Below, one piece after another: positions 57,031 to 64,000 of a DNA stretch of 64,000 nt (the stretch's first letter is position 1; every line of letters starts with the position of its first letter). The stretch comes from Oligoflexus tunisiensis (GTDB taxonomy: Bacteria > Bdellovibrionota_B > Oligoflexia > Oligoflexales > Oligoflexaceae). Both the position numbers and the translations under genes were made by a program. The notes under the pieces are model-generated. The model was not told the DNA's origin, did not search any database, and worked only from the letters and a program-made list of their open reading frames with translations. The stretch spans positions 7,058,346 to 7,122,345 of the forward strand of contig NZ_BDFO01000001.1 in assembly GCF_001748245.1 (NCBI RefSeq), written 5' to 3'.

Positions 57031-59778
57031 CTATTGAAGCTCGATTTGTTCAATTGTACCACCAAAACGGGAAATCACCTCACGGGTCATCGGGTGTTCC
57101 TCCAAACGAACGCGCAGCTGTTCCCGCGCCACCTCCCGTTCGCGGTTTTTGACATCGAGCAGCGTTTCGCCCAGCTGCGGCGCTTCCCCTGCGGTTTTTC
57201 CGGGATGGGCATCAGCCTTGGGCACAGCTTCCAGCATGCCCTTGAAACCGAACAGTTGGGTGAACTGCTCCATGAGGCGCTTGCGGACATCCTGCTGCAA
57301 AAGCTTGCCGCCGGCCATGCTCGAAGGTTCCACGGCCAGGCGAATGCGTTGCGGGCTGTATTCCAGGAGATAGGCCTCTTCGAGAATGCGGCCCTGCAAA
57401 GGTTTTTGTTTTTTCCATTCGTCAACAAAGGCCCGCCAGTTCTCGGGCCAAACCGGTTCCGACGGTGCGGCGGCCGGGGACGGCGCGGGAGCCGGCACCT
57501 CCATTTTAGGGGCCGGTGGCTCGGATGGCATTGTCGTGGCTTTCCGTGCCATCTGCTTCAGAAAGCCTTCATTTTTTGGAGGCTCGGGCAAGATGGGTTC
57601 ATCCATCGGCGCTGCGACCGCGCCCTGCCTGGAAGCTTCCTCCTGCAAAATCCAGGGTGGAATGTCCTCATCGGTCATATCAAAAGGCGGCATCGGCTCA
57701 GGAGGCTGCGACTGGCCTTTCGCCATGGCTCCCGGGCGCGCCTGATGTGATGCTGGAGCCTGAGTCTGCGGTTTGGCAAAAGCCTGTGGCGCCGGTTTGG
57801 GTGATGGCGCTGCGGGCTGATTGGGCCGCAACGATCCTGATGTTTTCGCTTCGGGCTGAGCTTCCATCATCGGCCGCGCAGGTGCTGCAGGCTGAGCCTG
57901 AGACGCGGGAAATGTCGTCGTCTGGGCCGCCGATGCCGCTTGCGGCTGAGTAGCAGGCTGCACATTTTGGGCTGCCGACGCCGCTTGAGCCTGAAGAGCA
58001 TGCTGCGAAGTTTGGGCTGCCGATGTTGGTTGAGCCTGATTTGCGTTCTGAGCTGCCGTTTGGCTTGCCAATGCCGCTTGCACCCGTGGCGCAGAATGTG
58101 TCACCGTTTGTGCTTCCGACGCTGCTTGCACTTGTGGCGTAGAATGTGTCGCCGTTTGTGCTTTCGACGTTGGTTGAGCCTGAGGTGCATGCTGCGCCGC
58201 CGAAGCCGCTTGCGCCATGGCCAGTTTCTTCAAAAGCGATGAAGCTGGCGCTGCATTGTGTGCCACAGGTTGAGTGGCAGCCGCGGTCTGAGTCTGACTC
58301 GCCATGGCAGGTCCGGGGCTTGGAGCGATCGGTTGAGAAGCCATCGGTTTATGAGCCATCGAGGGCGCGCCTGCTGACGCCATCGGTTGTGTACTTGAAA
58401 CCTGACTCGACGCAGATCCCGGAGTCGGTGCGACCGGTTTAGCCGCGGGTCCGGGTGGAGTCGCCTGAGGACCTGTGGCCTTTGCCGGAGCTGACGCTTG
58501 AGGCGCAACCGTTGGACGTGTGGCAGGAGCCGATGGCGAAGATGTTTTCCAGCGCTCCCGCAGGTTGATGGCAGGACCTTCCAAGGCCGGGGCCGCCTGA
58601 GGAGCCGGGCGCGCGGCAATGGGCGGCATGGGCTGTCCACTGGCAATGATATTCATGAGGGCCTGCAGATCGGGCAAACCCGGATCAAAGCACCATTCCA
58701 GACAGTAGTTTTCCAGGATAAAGCGATCGAGATCCGCAAAGCGCAAATCATCAAGGCATTTGGCCAACTGGCGGAACAGGCGATTGAGATCCATCGGGGC
58801 CGCTTTTTCCCCGAGTTCCAATAGCATCTGCTGCTCACGATCCTCCAGCTCCAAAAGCTGAAGATCGATCGCCTGACCTTTCAGATCCCTTAAAATAAAA
58901 GCATTCCGGCACGCCTTCGCGGTCTCCTCGACCAGCGTGCTCATGGCCAGGCCTTCCTGATCCCAGCGGCCGATCACTTCCAGGATCTGTGTTGCATCCT
59001 TGCGCAGGAGTCCATCCAGAAGTTCCAGAACCGGCAGGGCCTGGCTGCTGCTGCCCACCATGTTTTTCAGCGCTTCCAGACTCACTTCGCCGCCGCCCAC
59101 TGCGATCGCCTGATCGAGCATGGTCAACGCGTCCCGCATGGAACCGCGGCCTTCACGAGCCACAAGAGCCAGGGCCGCTTCATCGAAGGGAATGCCTTCC
59201 GCGGTCAGGATCGACCGGACGCGATCGGCGATCACGGGACGACTGATTTTCTGCAAGTGAAAGGTCTGGCAGCGGCTCTGGATGGTTTCAGGAACCTTGT
59301 GCAGCTCGGTGGTCGCAAAGATGAAGACCACGTGCTGAGGCGGCTCCTCGAGCGTTTTCAGCAGCGCGTTGAAGGCGCTGATCGACAGCATATGAACTTC
59401 GTCGATGATATAGATCTTATAGGTGGAACGCTGCGGCACATAACTCAGCGTTTCCTGCAGGGCTCGGACATCATCGACTCCGGTGTTGGAGGCACCGTCG
59501 ATTTCCAGCACATCCTCGTGATTGCCAGAGACGATCGCCACGCAACTTGCACAGACATCGCAGGGCTCCGCTGTAGGACCCTTTTCACAGTTGAGGGCTT
59601 TGGCATAAATCCGGGCACTGGTGGTCTTGCCGATCCCACGAACGCCGGTAAAGATCACGCTATGCGGCTCACGGCGGAGACGGATGGCGTTGGTCAACGC
59701 GAGGGTTGTGGACTCCTGCCCCACCATATCAGCAAATCGACGGGGGCGATATTTACGGGCCAGAGAAACATAGGACAC
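57031..59778 (-). CDS. dnaX: DNA polymerase III subunit gamma/tau
   Basis: Clamp-loader ATPase, 915 residues, unusually long. AAA+ module: Walker A GVRGIGKTTSARIYAK, zinc module with four Cys (LNCEK, EPCDVCASC), DEVHMLSISAFNALLK (Walker B), TLEEPPQHVVFIFATTELHK (sensor). From about residue 400 to 780 the protein is low-complexity Ala/Gln/Pro with loosely repeated QAQPTSKAQTATHS-like units. The C-terminal about 130 residues are a tau-type domain (WPENWRAFVDEWKKQKPLQG). GTG start at 59778 gives MSYVSLARKYRPRRF, the family N-terminus. Downstream of SRP RNA. Confidence 0.95.
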   Translation of the reverse strand: MSYVSLARKYRPRRFADMVGQESTTLALTNAIRLRREPHSVIFTGVRGIGKTTSARIYAKALNCEKGPTAEPCDVCASCVAIVSGNHEDVLEIDGASNTGVDDVRALQETLSYVPQRSTYKIYIIDEVHMLSISAFNALLKTLEEPPQHVVFIFATTELHKVPETIQSRCQTFHLQKISRPVIADRVRSILTAEGIPFDEAALALVAREGRGSMRDALTMLDQAIAVGGGEVSLEALKNMVGSSSQALPVLELLDGLLRKDATQILEVIGRWDQEGLAMSTLVEETAKACRNAFILRDLKGQAIDLQLLELEDREQQMLLELGEKAAPMDLNRLFRQLAKCLDDLRFADLDRFILENYCLEWCFDPGLPDLQALMNIIASGQPMPPIAARPAPQAAPALEGPAINLRERWKTSSPSAPATRPTVAPQASAPAKATGPQATPPGPAAKPVAPTPGSASSQVSSTQPMASAGAPSMAHKPMASQPIAPSPGPAMASQTQTAAATQPVAHNAAPASSLLKKLAMAQAASAAQHAPQAQPTSKAQTATHSTPQVQAASEAQTVTHSAPRVQAALASQTAAQNANQAQPTSAAQTSQHALQAQAASAAQNVQPATQPQAASAAQTTTFPASQAQPAAPARPMMEAQPEAKTSGSLRPNQPAAPSPKPAPQAFAKPQTQAPASHQARPGAMAKGQSQPPEPMPPFDMTDEDIPPWILQEEASRQGAVAAPMDEPILPEPPKNEGFLKQMARKATTMPSEPPAPKMEVPAPAPSPAAAPSEPVWPENWRAFVDEWKKQKPLQGRILEEAYLLEYSPQRIRLAVEPSSMAGGKLLQQDVRKRLMEQFTQLFGFKGMLEAVPKADAHPGKTAGEAPQLGETLLDVKNREREVAREQLRVRLEEHPMTREVISRFGGTIEQIELQ

Positions 59779-59855
59779 GGGGCACTCCCTCGGCAGAAAA
59801 AATTCTGGATGAACGTTTTTCGCCGATTGGGAGCTGAAGAACAAGATGCAAAAAA

Positions 59856-59974
<119 letters not shown>

Positions 59975-59981
59975 TCTATCG

Positions 59982-60071
59982 TGGCGGAGAGAGGGGGATT
60001 CGAACCCCCGAGGCAGTTTCCCACCTACACGCTTTCCAGGCGTGCGCCTTCAACCACTCGGCCACCTCTCC
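59982..60071 (-). tRNA. tRNA-Ser (GGA)
   Basis: 90 nt including encoded CCA; class II with a long variable arm. Acceptor GGAGAGG/CTCTCC region; anticodon arm CACGC-CTGGAAA-GCGTG, anticodon GGA; T-arm GGGTTCGAATCCC. Immediately upstream of the SRP RNA in the same orientation. Confidence 0.95.
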
Positions 60072-60216
60072 TAAACTCTGACGAATCTCGCGTCAGCGAA
60101 GTGGGAAAGACGCTAATGATTTTGGGAAGTGAAGTCAAGGCGTATTTGGACGGCAAAGGCAGAGCGGATCAGAGAGACGAGTCCCCGGCAGTGATGACAG
60201 CCGGGGACGGCATGGG

Positions 60217-63015
60217 TTACTTGGTCTTTTTGGCCTTTTTATCGACCTTTTCTGGCAGCGTCAGCGCTTCCTGAAGGATACGTTTCTGCTCCTTCTCATG
60301 CACTTTGGTGTAGCCTTCTGCCGTGGTACCGGCATCGCGACGACCGCAGTAGAAGAGTTCCTGACTGTCATTGCACAGAGCCTCGAGACGATGGCGAATG
60401 AAGGTCCAGGCGCCCATGTTGGAAGGCTCCTCCTGCACCCAGAGTACCTCAGTGGCTTCCGGATAGCTGGCCATGATCTTCTTCAATTGCTCCTCGGGGA
60501 ACGGATAAAGCTGCTCGATTCGCACCAGAGCCACCTGCTCCATGACGCCAAGTTCATTGCGTTCCTTATCGAGTTCGAAGAAAACCTTGCCGGTACAGAA
60601 GACCACGCGGCGGACCTTGTTCTTGGTCGTTTGCGAAAGGTCATCGATCACTTCCACAAAGCGTCCATCGACAAATTCCCGGGTCTTCGAAATCACCGCA
60701 GGGTGTCGCAAAAGACTCTTCGGAGTCATGATCACCAAAGGTTTGCGGAAGGGACGATAGAGCTGCCGGCGCAGAATATGAAAGAGCTGAGCCGGAGTCG
60801 TCAGGTTTGCGACCTGCATGTTGTTGTCCCCACAAAGCTGCAGGAAGCGTTCTGGACGAGCGCTGGAGTGCTCAGGACCCATGCCTTCATAACCATGAGG
60901 CAGGAGCAGCACAAGACCGCAGGCCTGTTTCCACTTGGCTTCCGAGGCGGCCAGGAACTGATCGATGATGATTTGGGCTCCGTTGCTGAAGTCACCAAAC
61001 TGGGCTTCCCACAAAACCAGGGCTTCACGATCCGCCACGGAATAACCAAACTCAAAGCCCATCACGCCCTGCTCGGAGAGGGGGCTGTTGATCACTTCCA
61101 CTTCCGCCTGGCCTTCACCCAGCTGATTCAAAAGCGCGAGCGAGGCACCGGTTTCAAAATCACGGATCACGGCATGGCGGTGCGAGAACGTCCCGCGTTT
61201 GCAATCCTGACCTGAGAGGCGCACATGCTTGCCTTCAAGGGCCAGGCTGCCATAAGCGAGGAATTCCGCAAGCCCCCAATCGATATTGCCTTCGCCTTCC
61301 ACCATGTCCTGGCGGGATTTCAAAAGACGCTCGATCTTGGGATTGGGTTTGAAGCCAGCGGGAACCTTGGTGGCGTTGGCCACGATTTGTTTGACCATGG
61401 CTTCCTTGATACCGGTTTCCGCAGGACGGAAGAGATCCTCTTCCGTGGCTTTCACGTGCTTGGTGCTGTTTTCCAGTTCACGCGGCACAGTGGGGAGGAT
61501 CTTCACCTGGCCCGCGCGGACCTTTTCCATACCGGTCTGCAGCATGTCGCGGAAGTTTTTCATTTCCGCGGCCACGGCATCCTGAGTCATCACGCCTTCC
61601 TTCACCAGCTTCTCGCCGAACTGCGTCAGCACAGTGGGATGATTGCGGATGGTCTGGTACATGACCGGCTGGGTGAAGCTCGGCTCATCAGTTTCATTGT
61701 GACCGTGACGACGATAGCCGACGAGGTCGATCACGATGTCCTTTTTAAACTTCTGACGGTAGGCGGTGGCCAGACGTCCGGCCCAGACCACAGCCTCGGG
61801 ATCATCCGCGTTCACATGGAACACAGGAGCCCGAACGATCTTGGCGATATCCGACGCATAACGGCACGAGCGGCCGTCCTCGGGATCGGTGGTGAAACCC
61901 ACCTGGTTGTTCGAGATGATATGCACCGTACCGCCTGTGCGATACGAAGTCAGTTCGGAAAGGTTGAGCGTTTCCGCCACAAGACCCTGACCGATGAACG
62001 AGGCATCGCCATGGATCAGAAGCGGCAGCACCTTCGTGCAGTTGGTATCACCCAGCATGCGCTGGCGCGCGCGGGCGAAGCCTTCCACCACAGGGTTGAC
62101 CGCTTCCAGGTGGGAAGGGTTCGGGGACAGGTAGGCCCGAACCTTGCCGCCGCTCATGGTTTCGATCACGGACGCATAACCCTTGTGGTACTTGACGTCG
62201 CCGTCGATACCATAGGTTTCAATTTCGCTGCCTTCGAATTCCTTGATCATGAGCTCATAGGGCTTGCCCATGAAATTGCAGAGCACGTTGAGGCGACCGC
62301 GGTGAGCCATGCCCATCTCGATCTCTTCCACCTGGGATTTGGCCGCTTCGTCCGCAACCACCTCGAGGAGGACCATCATGGTGTCGAGGCCTTCGATCGA
62401 GAAACGCTTCTGGCCGAGGTAACGATCCTGCAGGAACTTCTCAAAGCCTTCGGCCTGCGTGAGTTTTTTTAGAATGCGGATCCTGGTTTCATTGTCGATC
62501 TCCGGACGGTTGCGGCATGTTTCCATCTGCTGCTGCAGCCACACCACGGCCTCATTGTCCGGCGTATCGCGGAAGTCGGTCCCGATGGTACGGGTATAGG
62601 TGTCCTGAAGAAGTGAACGCACTTCACCAAAACTGACCGGACCTTTGACCGGCAGCGTGGCCGGATGAAAGGTCTGACTGTCGCTGACATCACCAAGACC
62701 GGCGCTGGCTGGCAGAAGATCGCTGGCCAGAGGCGGCTTGGGCGCCAAGGGGTTCAGGTGAGCGGAGAGGTGACCGAGACGCCGGAAGAGGTTGACATAG
62801 TGCTCAACCCGGGCTTCCGAATCATCCTGTGCACCTGCGCCAGCCGCCACTCCTTTGGAGCTCGAACTGGCGAATTCATATCCTTCAAAAAACAGCTTCC
62901 ATGAAGGGTCCACAGCATCCGGATTATTCTTGTATTCCTTATAAAGGCTCTCCAGGTAGGCTACGTTAGCACCATTCGCATAGGTGAACTTCCCGCCGTC
63001 GATGACACCTTTCAT
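60217..63015 (-). CDS. sucA: 2-oxoglutarate dehydrogenase E1 component
   Basis: Thiamine-diphosphate decarboxylase of the TCA-cycle complex, 932 residues. N-terminal E2-binding region (YLESLYKEYKNNPDAVDPSW), TPP-binding blocks (EMGMAHRGRLNVLCNFMGKP, LIHGDASFIGQGLVAETLN, IISNNQVGFTT), and the transketolase-like C-terminal half (PHGYEGMGPEHSSARPERFL, VLWVQEEPSNMGAWTF). It follows lpd by 31 bases. The E2 gene (sucB) is not downstream and must be elsewhere. Confidence 0.97.
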   Translation of the reverse strand: MKGVIDGGKFTYANGANVAYLESLYKEYKNNPDAVDPSWKLFFEGYEFASSSSKGVAAGAGAQDDSEARVEHYVNLFRRLGHLSAHLNPLAPKPPLASDLLPASAGLGDVSDSQTFHPATLPVKGPVSFGEVRSLLQDTYTRTIGTDFRDTPDNEAVVWLQQQMETCRNRPEIDNETRIRILKKLTQAEGFEKFLQDRYLGQKRFSIEGLDTMMVLLEVVADEAAKSQVEEIEMGMAHRGRLNVLCNFMGKPYELMIKEFEGSEIETYGIDGDVKYHKGYASVIETMSGGKVRAYLSPNPSHLEAVNPVVEGFARARQRMLGDTNCTKVLPLLIHGDASFIGQGLVAETLNLSELTSYRTGGTVHIISNNQVGFTTDPEDGRSCRYASDIAKIVRAPVFHVNADDPEAVVWAGRLATAYRQKFKKDIVIDLVGYRRHGHNETDEPSFTQPVMYQTIRNHPTVLTQFGEKLVKEGVMTQDAVAAEMKNFRDMLQTGMEKVRAGQVKILPTVPRELENSTKHVKATEEDLFRPAETGIKEAMVKQIVANATKVPAGFKPNPKIERLLKSRQDMVEGEGNIDWGLAEFLAYGSLALEGKHVRLSGQDCKRGTFSHRHAVIRDFETGASLALLNQLGEGQAEVEVINSPLSEQGVMGFEFGYSVADREALVLWEAQFGDFSNGAQIIIDQFLAASEAKWKQACGLVLLLPHGYEGMGPEHSSARPERFLQLCGDNNMQVANLTTPAQLFHILRRQLYRPFRKPLVIMTPKSLLRHPAVISKTREFVDGRFVEVIDDLSQTTKNKVRRVVFCTGKVFFELDKERNELGVMEQVALVRIEQLYPFPEEQLKKIMASYPEATEVLWVQEEPSNMGAWTFIRHRLEALCNDSQELFYCGRRDAGTTAEGYTKVHEKEQKRILQEALTLPEKVDKKAKKTK

Positions 63016-63046
63016 CTCTTGAATCCTTCTTTAGGTGGATGACCCG

Positions 63047-64000
63047 TTAACTATGTAAAGATCTTTTGTCCACAGCCAGAGCTGCTTCTTTAATAACTTC
63101 AGCCAGGGTCGGGTGCGCATGAACCGAACGGGCCACATCTTCCGCGCTGGCAGAGTATTCAAAGGCTATGGCCAGCTCTGCAATCAGTTCGGAAGCCATG
63201 GGACCGACGATATGGGCACCGAGCAGACGATCGGTTTTCTTATCGGCAATCAGCTTCACAAAGCCTTCCGTTTCCCCAAAGGCCATGGCGCGACCGTTCG
63301 GTGCAAACGGGAATTTGCCGATATTCACTTCAAGGCCCTGCGCCTGCGCTTCCTGTTCATTGATGCCAATGGCAGCCACTTCAGGCCAGGTATACACAAC
63401 GTTGGGAATCGCCACGTAATTCACATGTCCAGGCTTGCCGGCGATCATTTCCGCACAGGCCACGCCTTCCTCCTCGGCCTTATGCGCGAGCATGGGGCCG
63501 TCGATCACATCACCGATCGCATAGATGCCGGGCACGCCGGTTCCGTAGTGACCATCGGTTTTGATCTTGCCGTTTTTCTCGGGCGTAATGCCGACCTTCT
63601 CCAGACCCAGGTTTTTGGTGAAGGCGCGGCGACCCACAGCCACGAGGAGCCTGTCGCAGTTGATGCTCACCGTTTCGCCGCCTTTATCAGCCACGACGGT
63701 GAGCTTCTTGCCGCTTTTCTTGAGTTCGGTGAAGCGGGCTTTTTCATGGAATTCCATGCCCTCCGCACCGAGGACTTTTTTCATGGTGCGGATCACATCC
63801 TTGTCCATCATCGGCAGAATGCTGTCCGCGGCTTCAATCACCGTGACCTTGGCTCCGAGGCGGGCCCAGACACTGCCCATCTCCAGACCGATGACGCCGC
63901 CACCGATCACCACCAGATGGTCCGGGACTGCTTCCAGCGCCAGAGCCCCCGTGGAGCTGAGCACCTGTTTTTCATCGAAAGGCGCGATAGGAATTTCAAT
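63047..64000 (-). CDS. lpdA: dihydrolipoyl dehydrogenase (partial, 5' end outside window)
   Basis: FAD enzyme that reoxidises lipoamide in the 2-oxoglutarate and pyruvate dehydrogenase complexes. The C-terminal 317 codons are present; the frame continues open to the window edge (IPIAPFDEKQVLSSTGAL). NAD-binding GGGVIGLEMGSVWARLGAKV, FAD-related IYAIGDVIDGPMLAHKAEEE and the active-site HPTLAEVIKEAAL (His-Glu dyad) are seen. The redox CxxxxC and FAD P-loop lie in the missing part. Upstream of sucA in the same operon, so assigned to that complex. Confidence 0.95.
   Translation of the reverse strand: MEIPIAPFDEKQVLSSTGALALEAVPDHLVVIGGGVIGLEMGSVWARLGAKVTVIEAADSILPMMDKDVIRTMKKVLGAEGMEFHEKARFTELKKSGKKLTVVADKGGETVSINCDRLLVAVGRRAFTKNLGLEKVGITPEKNGKIKTDGHYGTGVPGIYAIGDVIDGPMLAHKAEEEGVACAEMIAGKPGHVNYVAIPNVVYTWPEVAAIGINEQEAQAQGLEVNIGKFPFAPNGRAMAFGETEGFVKLIADKKTDRLLGAHIVGPMASELIAELAIAFEYSASAEDVARSVHAHPTLAEVIKEAALAVDKRSLHS

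Overview
The window is about 64 kb of chromosomal DNA from a Gram-negative bacterium. Evidence includes many lipoproteins with lipobox cysteines, outer-membrane-barrel-like proteins, a 4.5S-type SRP RNA and SecE-NusG-ribosomal-protein-RpoBC synteny. An FtsY with its own N-terminal membrane helix, NtrY/NtrX, an MglA-type GTPase, DUF4388-like and TIGR02147-like proteins, and many secreted lipoproteins of unknown function together suggest a member of Bdellovibrionota/Oligoflexia (Oligoflexus-like). That placement is inferred from gene families only. I see no insertion sequence, prophage or CRISPR array.

Layout. 0-11 kb: a DsbA-like secreted oxidoreductase, oligoribonuclease, a ribbon-helix-helix-like protein facing a strongly structured intergenic element, a peptide-type substrate-binding protein, a CheY-like regulator, several lineage-specific proteins including a matrixin-like lipoprotein protease, and ftsY. 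11-29 kb: the core information-processing block, all on the minus strand: four tRNAs, tuf, tRNA-Trp, secE, nusG, rplKAJL, rpoBC, rpsL, rpsG, fusA, tRNA-Val. It is punctuated by hairpin terminators (rplL/rpoB, after rpoC, rpsG/fusA). 29-35.5 kb: a minus-strand operon of a secreted protein, NtrY-like kinase, NtrX-like sigma-54 regulator, DUF4388-like protein and RlmB-like methyltransferase. 35.5-39.7 kb: a catalytically degenerate Xer-family protein coupled to tadA, msrQ, a small membrane protein, a cyclophilin and an RlmL-like methyltransferase.

39.7-45.8 kb: an accessory block of six predicted secreted lipoproteins around one TIGR02147-like regulator. Reverse-complement copies of a near-palindrome (CACAAA-W-TTTGTG) lie upstream of two of its transcription units, and two lipoproteins facing each other are paralogues with GNQ repeats. 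This is the strongest candidate for an undescribed regulated cell-surface system here.

45.8-51 kb: two RNA methyltransferases, alanine dehydrogenase, an MBL-fold hydrolase and a RecQ-like helicase that ends inside its zinc-binding region. 51-55 kb: aspartokinase and a TPR/Hpt/CheA-like kinase. 55-60 kb: tRNA-Ser, SRP RNA, dnaX with a very long low-complexity tau region, an MglA GTPase and two small genes, all in one direction. 60-64 kb: sucA and a partial lpd. The second notable candidate is the structured element at about 1991-2153, which carries a perfect extended complement of the 16S rRNA 3' end inside nested hairpins.
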